DNA from: Chaenocephalus aceratus
Lineage: Eukaryota > Chordata > Actinopteri > Perciformes > Channichthyidae
Reading direction: 5' to 3'
Length of the DNA stretch: 64,000 nt
Assembly (NCBI GenBank): GCA_023974075.1
Contig: JAMFTG010000196.1
Span: forward strand, 163,501 to 227,500
The notes under the pieces are model-generated. The model saw nothing but the letters and a program-made list of their open reading frames with translations, was not told where the DNA came from and did no database searches. The stretch's first letter is position 1. Every line of letters begins with the position of its first letter. The position numbers and the translations under genes were made by a program. Shown here in pieces: positions 11,403 through 23,834 of this stretch.

Positions 11403-11447
11403 ACACACACCTACGCACTGTACAACACACACACCTACACACTGTAC

Positions 11448-11495
<48 letters not shown>

Positions 11496-11546
11496 CTGTA
11501 CAACACACACCTACGCACTGTACAACACACACACCTACACACTGTA

Positions 11547-11582
<36 letters not shown>

Positions 11583-11630
11583 TACAACACACACCTACGC
11601 ACTGTACAACACACACACCTACACACTGTA

Positions 11631-11674
<44 letters not shown>

Positions 11675-11699
11675 TACAACACACACCTACGCACTGTAC

Positions 11700-11736
<37 letters not shown>

Positions 11737-11761
11737 TACACCACACACCTACGCACTGTAC

Positions 11762-11798
<37 letters not shown>

Positions 11799-11846
11799 TA
11801 CAACACACATCTACGCACTGTACAACACACACACCTACACACTGTA

Positions 11847-11884
<38 letters not shown>

Positions 11885-11909
11885 TACAACACACACCTAC
11901 GCACTGTAC

Positions 11910-11942
<33 letters not shown>

Positions 11943-12064
11943 TACAACACACATCTACGCACTGTACAACACACACACCTACACACTGTACCACACACAC
12001 ACACACACACACACTGTACAACACACACCTACACCCTGTACAACACACACACCTACACACTGTA

Positions 12065-12100
<36 letters not shown>

Positions 12101-12172
12101 TACAACACACACCTACACACTGTACCACACACACACCTACGCACTGTACAACACACACACCTACACACTGTA

Positions 12173-12232
<60 letters not shown>

Positions 12233-12280
12233 TACAACACACACCTACGCACTGTACAACACACACACCTACACACTGTA

Positions 12281-12314
<34 letters not shown>

Positions 12315-12386
12315 TACAACACACACCTACACACTGTACCACACACACACCTACGCACTGTACAACACACACACCTACACACTGTA

Positions 12387-12444
<58 letters not shown>

Positions 12445-12492
12445 TACAACACACACCTACGCACTGTACAACACACACACCTACACACTGTA

Positions 12493-12550
<58 letters not shown>

Positions 12551-12598
12551 TACAACACACACCTACACACTGTACAACACACACACCTACACACTGTA

Positions 12599-12658
<60 letters not shown>

Positions 12659-12706
12659 TACAACACACACCTACGCACTGTACAACACACACACCTACAC
12701 ACTGTA

Positions 12707-12742
<36 letters not shown>

Positions 12743-12794
12743 TACAACACACACCTACGCACTGTACAACACACACACCTACACACTGTACCAC
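11036..12794. repeat. Composite CA / CTGTACAACACACACCTACGCA array, 1.76 kb
   Basis: Blocks of CACTGTACAACACACACCTA, CGCACTGTACAACACACACA and CCTACACACTGTACCAC alternate with (CA)n runs of varying length, giving a two-level repeat of 60-170 bp. (CA)n length accounts for most block variation. Long Val/Cys-repeat frames on the minus strand are products of this composition, not genes. Confidence 0.97.
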
Positions 12795-12819
12795 TTCCTC
12801 GATGCTCGATCCTCTGTCC

Positions 12820-13010
12820 TCGAAGTGCATTTAGAGAAATGAGATGTCCTTCAACATGGCGCGCTGAAATCCATTTCCGGGTCACTACCGGAGGACCGAG
12901 GAGTCGAGGAGTCGAGGAGTCGAGGAGTCGAGGAGTTGAGGAGGGGAAATTAGAGTATTGAGAAACCTCTATTGTATCGCCTGCTGAGGAGCGGCCATTT
13001 TGGATAGGCC
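12820..13010. mobile_element. Second copy of the foldback-type repeat
   Basis: Contains TTTAGAGAAATGAGATG, five GAGGAGTCGAG-type 10-bp repeats (12890-12940) and GGGGAAATTAGAGTATTGAG. It relates to 10480-10720; the composite array lies between the two. Confidence 0.4.
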
Positions 13011-13215
13011 TGATTGACAAGAACATGTTTAACAATTAGCCAGAGCGTCACTGAATGTCTGCCGTCTGACTGAGGCTGGTGAAGGGTTGTGTTTCTGTGT
13101 GTGGGCTGAAGCCTGGGAACAGACTGAATGAGGAGCTCAAGGGAATGTAACACTGTTTAAAAAAAGGTATAAGGACATGATTTCCAAGGCTTTTATTAGT
13201 CATACGTGCAAAGCT

Positions 13216-13736
13216 ACAGTGTACTTAAGTATGGGCTCAGAACATAATACACACATGCACACGGAAGGATTCACACTTGTGTTTTTCAAAGCACACACAA
13301 TGTGTAACGTTTCATATTCATGTAAATAAAATCCAAATACAGTAAAAAGTTTACATATGTATTTTTGATCCTCACATTTGTTTTCCGTTTGAAACCTCTG
13401 CACCTGCAACACAACCCGCTTTCTGTGCACGGATCGCTGTGCATTCGTGTGTGGGGTTTTTGAGACTCCCCGATTCGTACTTGTAATTGTTTCTATCTAT
13501 AGCCAATCAGATGTCTCCTCAATTCTAAGCCAATCACATGAGCGCGCCCCCAGGTTTTAAACGGGAAACTAATATGTGAGGATCAAAAATACACATGTAC
13601 ACATTTTCTGTAATTGGATTTTATTTACATGTATAGGAAACGGAACACATTGTGTGTGCTTTGAAAAACACAAGTGTGGATCCTTCTGTGTGCAGGTGTG
13701 TATCATGAGACGGTTCTGAACCCATACTTATGACGA
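13216..13736. mobile_element. Foldback element, ~520 bp with ~160-bp arms
   Basis: The left arm (TAAGTATGGGCTCAGAAC ... TATTTTTGATCCTCACAT, to about 13378) is the imperfect reverse complement of the right arm (ATGTGAGGATCAAAAATA ... GTTCTGAACCCATACTTA, from about 13573). The ~195-bp spacer holds no ORF. It looks like a TIR-only DNA element. Confidence 0.7.
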
Positions 13737-13870
13737 TGAAACTCTTAGGTCACAGCCTCCTCCAACAGGGCAGCAAGAAAAACTGAAAAAATGGTGCAAG
13801 TAAATACAAAAAGTAAAATAGTGAAATAGTGCAATAAGAGTCACGGATGAAGTTTAATCATAACGGCTAC

Positions 13871-14125
13871 GGTTTATTTATTTATTTGTTATTTTATCTT
13901 TTCTTGGTTACCTCTTTTATGTATTCGTTTATTTATTTGTTTGTTTATTTATTTATTTGGTTTGTTATTTTATCTTTTCTTGATTACCATTCACCTCTTT
14001 TATGTATTTGTTTATTTATTTATTTGGTTTGTTATTTTATCTTTTCTTGATTACCATTCACCTCTTTTATGTATTTGTTTATTTATTTATGTGTTTGTTT
14101 ATTTATCTGTTTATTTATGTTTTGT
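13871..14125. repeat. 67-bp T-rich tandem repeat, 2-3 copies
   Basis: CTTTTCTTGATTACCATTCA plus CCTCTTTTATGTATTTG and TTTATTTA runs recur at 67-bp spacing, with a diverged first copy. Confidence 0.8.
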
Positions 14126-15700
14126 TTGTTTGTTTTTCAATAACAAATGTATTTCTTTAAGAAAAAGAAAAAATAGATTTGTGGGAGAAGGGGTGGGATT
14201 AAATAAGTGTAAACTTCTTCCCACCCCTTTTCGGATGTGTAATTAAGTAGATTATTTGTTAATATATAACATTTAGAATTAATTTGACACCGCTTAAGTT
14301 TGTATTGTATAATAATTCTCATGTTAAATGTTTGTATTGTTGTTTTACACATTCGAAATTAATCAAATCAAAGGCAGGGTTCACACACAAAGGTTACGGC
14401 GTATTTTAATTAACTGCGAGTTCCCGGCTTCTGGTGAAAAGGTTTCGAAGGATCTAAAGAACTCTTTGAAAGCGGAAAAGGAGACGCCATTGTTCTCGCC
14501 ATGCTTATACATTACGCTGCGCCGCATGGGGTGTTGTTTCCTCGAGAAGAAAAGGATAGAATAAAACTGTGGGAAGAGGAAATAAATCGTAGATCTCACT
14601 GAAGTGTTCTGCTTGTTTAGGTGTGAAATAATTTACAGGGTAGGACGTGGAAAAAGAAATGAGCAGAGAGAGGATACGACTACAAAGTCAAAGGAAATGG
14701 AAATGATGCTCGCAGCGTGATATAGTGACAGATGTTTCATATGCAGCATCCCACTAAAACATTCATTCTTGGAAGCAACAGTATATCAAAAATATGTGAA
14801 ACCAAGAGGACGTATTTTTACTGTAACTAGATCACAGTTTAGATATTGATAAGCTACGGATGCTAATACACTATAGTTCAATCAGGAGAGACGTAATGTA
14901 TGGAATACATGTTTATTAAATGAAACATAATGATGACAGTTTATAACGAGAGAACGAAATGGTGTTTGGCGACTAGGCCCAGGTTTTGTAGGATATCATT
15001 CGGGAGGGGAAAGAACCGTTTCCGATGAACCCCCCCGGGTCTAGACACTGGTGGTGGTGATAAGTGGTTAGGTCCGGTTGGAAGGGAGGAGGTTGAGCTT
15101 GGCCCTGAGCTGGAAGCAGGAGGCGAAGCGGTGGAGGAGGGTTGCGCGTTAACACCTGGAAGACAGCTGGTAGGAAAGGGGAGTGCATATATAGAGGGAT
15201 TAACATGTGCGATAATTAGACTTGTGAATGGAGGGGCGTGATAGGTTGGCTCAGGAGTGGCGCTCCCTGTCATCTAGTGGAGGGAGCGAGTACTGCCATG
15301 ACGTGCACTACGGAGTGATAGGTCTTCCTGTCTGAACTGCGCTAAGCTTCATTATGTGCCTATTCGCTTTTATCTGTGCTTATAAATGTGCTTTTGTTTG
15401 TTTATGGGTTTGTATTTGTGGGCTTTTATTACATAGCTTAGTTTAATGGTTAAATTGGACATTACAGAGGGCGTTATTTTCGCTAACAGACCGTTGCGTT
15501 GTCATATCAATCCGCAGAAAGAAGTCCGGTCAATTTAGCTTCAGCTTTGGACAACATCATAAATCCACTCGGAATACTTTTAAGATAGTCATTTTCATAA
15601 GTGTTACACTTTGGATTCATGATGGCTAAACTGTCGGCAGTATAGAGAAGAAAACAAGCGAAATAAAAGGGATGGAAAGAGGTTTGAAGACAGAGCGCTG
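14126..15700. other. Unassigned intronic sequence
   Basis: No clear coding exon. 14940-15290 is G-rich with a proline-rich minus-strand frame lacking any domain. Confidence 0.35.
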
Positions 15701-15704
15701 GACG

Positions 15705-16324
15705 TCAGAGAAATCAGCAGAAGAAGACAGACAGGAAGTAAACACTAAAGGGAACAGCAGAAGAAGACAGACAGGAAGTAAACACTAAAGGGAACAGTAG
15801 AAGAAGACAGACAGGAAGTAAACACTAAAGGGAACAGCAGAAGAAGACAGACAGGAAGTAAACACTAAAGGGAACAGTAGAAGAAGACAGACAGGAAGTA
15901 AACACTAAAGGGAACAGTAGAAGAAGACAGACAGGAAGTAAACAATAAAGGGAACAGTAGAAGAAGACAGACAGGAAGTAAACACTAAAGGGAACAGTAG
16001 AAGAAGACAGACAGGAAGTAAACACTAAAGGGAACAGTAGAAGAAGACAGACAGGAAGTAAAAACACTAAAGGGAACAGTAGAAGAAGACATACAGAAAG
16101 TAAAAACACTAAAGGGAACAGTAGAAGAAGACAGACAGGAAGTAAACACTAAAGGGAACAGTAGAAGAAGACAGACAGGAAGTAAACACTAAAGGGAACA
16201 GTAGAAGAAGACAGACAGGAAGTAAACACTAAAGGGAACAGTAGAAGAAGACAGACAGGAAGTAAACACTAAAGGGAACAGTAGAAGAAGACAGACAGGA
16301 AGTAAACACTAAAGGGAACAGTAG
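15705..16324. repeat. 40-bp minisatellite, left part (~15 copies)
   Basis: Unit AGAAGAAGACAGACAGGAAG followed by TAAACACTAAAGGGAACAGT (or CAGC). Two adjacent copies carry an AAAA insertion in TAAACAC (near 16060-16110). It continues after the inserted element at 17392. Confidence 0.95.
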
Positions 16325-17391
16325 GGCTGCAGTCGAATAGTCCAAAGATCAGCTCCTAAGTTCTAACCCTATCGTCTATTCCTTGACCTCTGAGTGAAAG
16401 GTCACGGGGTTAAGGGATAGTGGATAAGAGAATTCAAAAGGACTTAGGAGAAGAGACTGCGGTACTTTAGAGAATCCGAATGCACTTTCACTATCCGACG
16501 TGTTTATGATGCGCCAGCGGACGTCATTGTGTGCGTCTGCTGCTGTGGGGAAACCATGGAAACCACAGTTTTCTATACAGTGACTACAACATGGATGTTT
16601 AATAAGAACGAGGGACTGCTGTAAACTCATCTAGAGACTCTGCTCCGTGCTCTGATGCTGCTGCTTTGCTTTATGAACGTGGACAACAGAGAAACATATT
16701 CTTCAGGACCAAAGCTGGAATTGAAATAAAAAAGGAAAGTGAAACTTATGCTCGTCCCCCTCTCCCTCCGGTCCACATTAATACAAATTATCCCAATACG
16801 TATGATTGTATGAACTAAAGATCTTAAAATCAATCCAGATGTATTTATTATAAACGTTAGTCCTTAACATCTATCACTGTGTATATCACCATTCAAACAT
16901 CTTTTAAAAGTTGAACAAACTCCACACAGCTCAGTGAAGACTGTGAGATGTTGACTTTATTTTATCATTTCAGTAAAAACTAACGTTCATATTTCTCTCT
17001 TTGATTATAATACTGATGAACGTTCAAAACAAAGCACTTTGGCAACTTACCACCTACGTTTTAAAATGCTTAATAAGCACCGTAACTTTCATGATATCAT
17101 TTCTCCGTCATAATCGGTTGTTTCCGTGAACGGCCGACTGTTGAGTGACGGCAAACGCTGCGGCTGCAATGCATTGTGGGGCAGCATTTTCGCTTCTCCT
17201 GTCGGTTAGGGAGGTCCAGTGGTTCCTAAGCTAAAGGAGGTTATAAAGGAAGTTTGAAACCTCCTTTCCTTTCATTCTCATCATTCTAGAGAATTCGAAC
17301 GGCACTTATCATGGCTGCCACTGAGGGACTTCCGGGTCATTTCACTCCTTTAGGAAGGTTCCTAAGCTAAATGGACTATTCGACTTCAGCC
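16325..17391. mobile_element. TIR DNA element, 1067 bp, inside the 40-bp array
   Basis: Left end GGCTGCAGTCGAATAGTCC and right end GGACTATTCGACTTCAGCC are inverted with one mismatch. TAG (16322-16324) is duplicated at 17392-17394, a 3-bp target as in PIF/Harbinger-like elements. Subterminal CTCCTAAG / CTTTAGGAAGG motifs are also mirrored. No transposase was seen. Confidence 0.85.
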
Positions 17392-17510
17392 TAGAAGTAG
17401 ACAGACAGGAAGTAAACACTAAAGGGAACAGTAGAAGAAGACGGACAGAAAGTCAACACTAAAGGGAACAGCAGAAGAAGACAGACAGGAAGTAAACACT
17501 AACAGGAACA
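17392..17510. repeat. 40-bp minisatellite, right part (~3 copies)
   Basis: Same unit as 15705-16324, resuming in register with the TAG duplication; copies are more diverged. Confidence 0.9.
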
Positions 17511-17530
17511 CAGTAGGGTCTCAGGCAGTG

Positions 17531-17920
17531 GGTGTTTCTCAATGTCGAGTAAAGCTGCTCCAGAGCCACTATTTCAAGCATACTACGTCATCGAGTGCCG
17601 TCAAAGGACTGTTCCAATGTCCAGCATACTTGGAATTCTACCGAGCCCGGCGTACTTCGTAGCGAGAAATTTCAAGGCTACACATGTGTAGACTCCACGG
17701 TCTTAAAATACCCACAATGCTTTGCGCACGGACCAATTTCCACAAATCTGTGGTGGAAAATGTAAGGCGGGGCTTCTCGTATGACGCGCACCTGCACACT
17801 TGCTCGCCTGTTCCACTCTTCGTTTTCCGAATGCCAGGAAGTATTCTTGCCTAGCTTCTGAAGCAAGTGACTCGGAAGACATGTGCTACCAAGCAAGCGT
17901 ACTCGACATTGAGAAACACC
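17531..17920. mobile_element. MITE with perfect TIRs, 390 bp
   Basis: GGTGTTTCTCAATGTCGAGTA and its perfect reverse complement TACTCGACATTGAGAAACACC form the ends, flanked by CAGTG at 17526-17530 and 17921-17925. The exact split between TIR and duplication is ambiguous by 1 bp each side. No ORF; superfamily not assigned. Confidence 0.85.
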
Positions 17921-18117
17921 CAGTGTGTAAAGACTGGTTAACGGAAAATAAAATGTGAACAGACTGGGACAGTTCGAGAAAACCTCGATCAGTGCGGGCA
18001 TCGCTTAAAGTTGCAGCACTTCCAGTCGTTTGTAGGCAGTGGACCGATCTATTTTCTCTTAGTGGTAGCAATACGATAATTTTGAAATCCATACAAGTAT
18101 TCTTTTATCAATATAAT

Positions 18118-18665
18118 AATAATAACAACAATAAAGTTTTATTTGTATAGCACTTTTCATACAACACATGCAGCTCAAAGTGCTTTACAAAATGGCGCAC
18201 ATCACAAGTTAAGAACTTCCCCTCAGATCAGATGTTAAGACCTTTAGAGATACAAGCAACAAAGCATCTAACGTTAAGATACACAAGGAGGTAAAAGCTA
18301 TGATAATACAAATAAAACACAATCAAATATATAATGATTCCTCTTGGAAAGATAAGATACAGGACTAAGTGAAACAATATGAAACCTTATCAAATCAAAA
18401 AAAGATAATAGTGATAAAAACGTCATTAAAATAAATGAAAAATATTAATAGACCAACATAAAAGGAAATGTTGCCAGTAAAACTGTTGAATAAATAATAT
18501 TATATAAAACCCTTCAAGGCCTATAAAATAAATGAAACAATATAAAAGTAGGTACATAATAAAGACTAAAAGACCATTTAAAGGAGTGCGTCGCTAATAA
18601 AAAGCTGATCTAAGTAGATGTGTCTTCGACTATCGTTTAACAATCTGGAAGCAGTTGGTTTATTT
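18118..18665 (-). mobile_element. LINE 3'-tail-like repeat, minus strand
   Basis: ATAATAATAACAACAATAAA then GTTTTATTTGTATAGCACTTTTC and CTCAAAGTGCTTTACAAAATG, the reversed form of a fish LINE tail. A-rich sequence follows to about 18600. The extent is approximate. Confidence 0.5.
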
Positions 18666-18692
18666 GATAGCAAGATAGCTTGATCCCTTACG

Positions 18693-18765
18693 TGTCGCTT
18701 CTTAATCCAAAAACCTCATAAAACTGGTTTACACAACAAAGGACGTTTATACATCTTCACCTTTT
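18693..18765. repeat. Left copy of direct repeat flanking a hAT
   Basis: Shares CTTCTTAA..TCCAA, ACCTCATAA and GGACGTTTAT.CATCTTCACCTTTTAAA with 20607-20692. It is far longer than a target-site duplication. Confidence 0.85.
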
Positions 18766-20604
18766 AAAAATACTCTGGTGAAAGTAGAAGTACTGACTAA
18801 ACTTCTTTACTCAAGTGAAAGTAAAGAGGCTTTGAAGTGTACTTCAGTAAAAAGTACCCATAACTAGCAGCTGCTTTAAAGAGTACCTGACCTCCCTTTA
18901 TATTAAGAGAACAATAATGTCATTGTTAGCTAATGAATGTTTCCATGGTGAACAACGGCAACATGACAACGTTTCCATTGGTCCCTCTTCTTTAGAGGAG
19001 ACCAGGAAGTGATGGATACACGGATCGTGTTCAAATCAATAGGCACGCAGTGACTCTAAAGAATAATGATCACGCACCAACACACATTCAGACTAAAGGA
19101 ACCAGCTGTTTGGGAAATGAGAGAAGTAGAAAGTACAGGTATTTGAGTTCAACATGTAAGAAGTAGAAAGTACAGGTATTTGAGTTCAACAAGTAAGAAG
19201 TAGAAAGTACAGGTATTTGAGTTCAACATGTAAGAAGTAGAAAGTACAGGTATTTGAGTTCAACAAGTAAGAAGTAGAAAGTACAGGTATTTGTGTTCAA
19301 CATGTAAGAAGTAGAAAGTACAGGTATTTGAGTTCAACATGTAAGAAGTAGAAAGTACAGGTATTGAGTTCAACATGTAAGAAGTAGAAAGTACAGGTAT
19401 TTGAGTTCAACATGTAAGAAGTAGAAAGTACAGGTATTTGAGTTCAACATGTAAGAAGTAGAAAGTACAGGTATTTGAGTTCAACAAGTAAGAAGTAGAA
19501 AGTACAGGTATTTGTGTTCAACATGTAAGAAGTAGAAAGTACAGGTATTTGAGTTCAACATGTAAGAAGTAGAAAGTACAGGTATTTGAGTTCAACATGT
19601 AAGAAGTAGAAAGTACAGGTATTTGAGTTCAACATGTAAGAAGTAGAAAGTACAGGTATTTGAGTTCAACATGTAAGAAGTAGAAAGTACAGGTATTTGA
19701 GTTCAACATGTACGAAGTAGAAAGTACAGGTATTTGGGTTCAACATGTGAGAAGTAGAAAGTTCAGGTATTTGTGTTCAACATGTAAGAAGTAGAAAGTA
19801 CAGGTATTTGAGTTCAACATGTACGAAGTAGAAAGTACAGGTATTTGGGTTCAACATGTGAGAAGTAGAAAGTACAGGTATTTGTGTTCAACATGTAAGA
19901 AGTAGAAAGTACAGGTATTTGAGTTCAACATGTACGAAGTAGAAAGTACAGGTATTTGAGTTCAACATGTAAGAAGTAGAAAGTTCAGGTATTTGTGTTC
20001 AACATGTAAGAAGTAGAAAGTACAGGTATTTGAGTTCAACATGTAAGAAATAGAAAGTACAGGTATTTGAGTTCAACATGTAAGAAGTGGAAAGTACAGG
20101 TATTTGTGTTCAACATGTAAGAAGTAGAAAGTACAGGTATTTGTGTTCAACATGTAAGAAGTAGAAAGTACAGGTATTTGTGTTCAACATGTAAGAAGTA
20201 GAAAGTACAGGTATTTGTGTTCAACATGTAAGAAGTAGAAAGTACAGGTATTTGTGTTCAACATGTAAGAAGTAGAAAGTACAGGTATTTGGGTTCAACA
20301 TGTGAGAAGTAGAAAGTACAGGTATTTGTGTTCAACATGTAAGAAGTAGAAAGTACAGGTATTTGTGTTCAACATGTAAGAAGTAGAAAGTACAGGTATT
20401 TGTGTTCAACATGTAAGAAGTAGAAAGTACAGGTATTTGAGTTCAACATGTAAGAAGTAGAAAGTACAGGTATTTCTGTTCAAAATGTAAGAAGTCAAAG
20501 TAAAAAGTCGTCAGAAAAATAAGTCGTGGAGTAAAGTACTGATACCAGAAAATGTGCTTAAGTACAGTAACGAAGTATTTGTACTCCCCTACTTCCCACC
20601 TCTG
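18766..20604 (+). mobile_element. hAT element with internal 37-bp array, 5'-truncated
   Basis: Begins at AAAATACTCTGGTGAAAGTAG, about 60 bp inside the intact 5' end seen at 61138, and ends with the family terminus TACTTCCCACCTCTG. The interior matches the 61-kb copy, including ATGGATACACGGATCGTGTT. The 37-bp array occupies 19123-20495. Confidence 0.85.
19123..20495. repeat. 37-bp minisatellite inside the hAT, ~37 copies
   Basis: Unit GAAGTAGAAAGTACAGGTAT + TTGAGTTCAACATGTAA. Variants (TTGTGTTC, TTGGGTTC, CAAGTAA, GTACGAAG) are clustered, and a ~111-bp three-unit pattern (GTACGAAG / TTGGG..GTGAG / TTGTG) recurs at 19700-19930, suggesting block duplication. Confidence 0.95.
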
Positions 20605-20606
20605 AT

Positions 20607-20692
20607 TGTCACTTCTTAAATCCAATAACCTCATAACACTTGTTTACCCATCTAAAGGCAACACAGGACGTTTATCCATCTTCACCTTTTAA
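20607..20692. repeat. Right copy of direct repeat flanking a hAT
   Basis: See 18693-18765; starts immediately after the hAT terminus. Confidence 0.85.
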
Positions 20693-21234
20693 ATAACTGT
20701 CAACGTGTGAACATGAACACCCTGGGTGCCTCGAGGCTCCGTTTGCAAACAGAGAATCGTTTCCAGGGACGGAGATGATGAATCCTGCCAGAAGTGTCAA
20801 TACGAGTTTATCCTGTAATGTGTCTCCTGCTCTGCTGAGGCTTTGCTGATACAGCGTCTCCAGAGACCCTGACACTGCCTTTCATTTTCTTTCCAAAGTT
20901 CCCGTGGGCACCACTATTACACCGTGGTAAATCTGTCCGTAAATACAACACTACATCGAATCCATCAGAGGGTCATCTTTGCAGCTGCTGCTCGTTCCCC
21001 TGAAACCTGCTGTGGACTCAGACCTTTTGTACATTTCTAAATATATTTATATCTTGTGAAGGTAACAGCTCATATAGAACCGTTTATACAGTACAGTGAG
21101 ATATACTCCTTTTTTTAAGGTGCCATCAAAAGTACAAAAAACAAACAAGAGACGTATAACATTCAGGAGAAAACAACAACAAGCATTCATACTTCAATAT
21201 GCAGATACAGTTAAAGTGCAGGAATTAATGTTGT
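20693..21234. other. Unassigned intronic sequence
   Basis: No gene or defined TE recognised. Confidence 0.35.
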
Positions 21235-22277
21235 AAAAATTATCGCGTTAACGGCGGTAATTAATTTTTTAAGTTAATTGTGTTAAAATATTTAACGCAT
21301 TTAACGCATGTGCAGAATGGCCCGCCCCATACGTGCCACCAGTGGCAGCGCCAGCGTATGGCTGGGGTAGGCTACACCCATACCAAGAAATGGCTTAGCC
21401 CCACCATGAAAAATGATGTTAAAGTAAGCAAAATAAAGTCTGCCAACTCGCACGGAGTAAATTGCACAGACAGCAGTTAGTCAGATTGATTTCAGTAGCC
21501 ACTTGTCTGGAAATACCGAAGACCAGAAACGGTTTTGAAAACTTTTGTCACGTAGTGATCGTCTTCTCAATAGAACATCTTTGATAACGGCGTGGTTTTA
21601 TTGCAGGAAGTCCCGACGGAGAATACTTTTGCTGTAGTACAGGTAACACATAAATAGTACGCAGGTTATGTGCGTAATCTGAAATGCGTACCGTCACTTG
21701 TGTCACAAAGCGCATTTGCGTACCGACGTACTTGTGAAGCTTTTCCAGAAGGCGGTTAGATCACCGGACGACAGAGTCGGTCTCCGTGTGCACAGACAGG
21801 GCTGCTGTTAACGTCGGTCTGTACAACGGAACTGTGCCAAAACTACGCCAACCGGCTGCGGAGGGAGACTCCCCCCCCCCATCACTGGAGAACTGCGCTA
21901 AAACAGCTGATCACAACGTTCACACTCTGTGGTCATGAAGTACTCCACTAGCCCCCCCCCCCCCCTCTGTCGACTTTCCTGAAGTACTCCCCCGTTGATA
22001 GAAATCAACACGTAATGAATTAAGACCCCACGGTTTGATGATTGATAGGTGTGTGGGCTGTCTTTCATTTTGACACTCAGAACAATGTTATAATAAACAT
22101 AGATACTGTATGTTAAATGGATATATCCGCCTTCTTTCCTCTATCTTTCCATTCCCACAACAATATACATAAATAAATGGCATATTTTGGACATAGTTCG
22201 AATGGTGATTAATCATGATTAATTAATTTTCAAGCTGTAATTAATCTGATTAAAAATTGTAATTGTTTGACAGCCCG
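21235..22277 (-). mobile_element. hAT-like element, ~1.04 kb
   Basis: The right end reads inward as GGGCTGTCAAACAATTACAA then TTTTTAATCAGATTAATTAC; the left end has AAAAATTATCGCGTTAACGG and TTTAACGCATTTAACGCATG. I recall this pairing from a common fish hAT family. The target duplication was not resolved. Two poly-C tracts lie at 21871-21879 and 21952-21964. Confidence 0.6.
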
Positions 22278-22279
22278 AG

Positions 22280-23168
22280 CAGGAATATATCGGTTTGAGT
22301 ATAAATAAATAAACCGATATATTCTTGCACTATAGTACAAAGTAACACTAGTTAAAAGTCAAGGAATGTAAATGAAACATTATCTACTGGGGTTTAACTG
22401 ATTTGCTTATTTTAAAATGCACAAAGCGATACCACTATATATCTGTTTAGAAGTTGCCAGGTGCAGTTGTTATTAATCAATGTTGTAATTCTCTCATTTT
22501 CTATCCTGAATGTAATGTCTTCCCTTGCCTCTGAGACGGCAATTGGATCGTTATAAAAACCCTCGGGTAAAACAGGGATGCAATTAATCCTGAAAAACAT
22601 TATTACATATTTAAATAAAGGCAGGGATTGTTCAGACTGAAACATCACTACAGGGCGTAGAGACAGGTTTAGGGACGGGTAATCAAAGTAATGATACCAG
22701 AGTGTTAAAAAGCGTTATGTTGTTCTGTGCCGTTTCTTAAACCCCCTACGTCTGTACTCGAGTGCATAAATGTACCGTAATTAAAAGTATAAAGAAACGA
22801 AGATTGAGTGACTGGATAGTGCGTTAATGTTCAAAAAGTGCAGCACTCTTTGCAAAATACCTCAATTCCTATAGATATTTGATTTAAAGGCAAATGCGGT
22901 TCCACTATTCATACTCAACACAACTAAACAATATATTGCATGTGTTACCTGTACCTGTGGATGAAGTCAACTTGCAGAGGGAGGAAAGTAGTTAATGCTA
23001 GATCTAGCAAACAAGGAGGCAAAGCCAGCGCCATTTACGTGTTTTCTTTTTATCAAAACACAATATGCCAATCTGCTAACTTCGCCACCAAAAATCATCC
23101 AAACCTCGTGAAGAAATCTGTGTCCTTTTCAGTCACGTCCAAATCCAAGAAACTCAACTGTGATCTCA
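22280..23168. other. Unassigned intronic sequence
   Basis: 22405-22650 is complex, non-repetitive sequence with a 78-codon minus-strand frame (MMFQSEQSLPLFKYVIMFF...) that I do not recognise. No splice-site or codon evidence that it is real. Confidence 0.3.
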
Positions 23169-23169
23169 T

Positions 23170-23445
23170 AGAGAGGGCAAAAGTACACACGTCCTTTACT
23201 CAAGTAGAAGTACAGATACTCGTGTTTAAAAATACTCTGGTGAAAGTAGAAGTACTGACTGAACTTCTTCACTCAAGTAAAAGTAGAGAGGCTTTGAAGT
23301 GTACTTCAGTAACAAGTACCCATAACTAGCAGCTGCTTTAAAGAGTACCTGACCTCCCTTTATATTAATAGAACAATAATGCCATTGTTAGCTAATGAAT
23401 GTTTCCATGGTGACCAATGGCAACATGACAACGTTTCCATTGGTC
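23170..23445 (+). mobile_element. 5' fragment of the '37-bp array' hAT family
   Basis: GAGAGGGCAAAAGTACACAC through AAGTAGAAGTACAGATACTCG to AACGTTTCCATTGGTCCCT, colinear with 61140-61395. It stops before the array region. Confidence 0.8.
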
Positions 23446-23834
23446 CCTGATAGAAAAATATCACTCGACACCAGGTTGAGAATCAATGATCAGGTAACTA
23501 ATGTATTCTTGCAAGAAGGAGCAGAGTTAAATCACATACAAAGGATATGGGTACACACATGGGGAATGTTGCTCAAAGGGACAGCAACAAACATCAGGCT
23601 TATATCGTCCGAAACACGGAGATAACAAAGTCGTAAATCGAGGTGGCGCTAATATCAGCCGCGGGTGTCGGAAAGTTGGGTGACGTCTTCTGGAAAGAGT
23701 CACGTACTTCCTTCACGCTTCATAGAAATTAGATATTTAGGAGACGGCAAGTCTGTCGTCTCATAAATATCAACAGCCTGAAATGCGCTGCCTCCTCCTA
23801 TCACAAGAAGAGGCGGCTGAAGGTCGTACACAGG
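23446..23834. other. Unassigned intronic sequence
   Basis: No gene or defined TE recognised; probably beyond the retroviral remnant's env leader. Confidence 0.3.

Noticed and set aside
10864..13035. Many Val/Cys-repeat open frames on the minus strand
   Set aside because: They come from (CA)n and CTGTACAACACAC repeats; no start context or domain.
16376..16833. Two minus-strand frames of 84 and 68 codons
   Set aside because: Inside a non-autonomous TIR element; no domain or codon signal.
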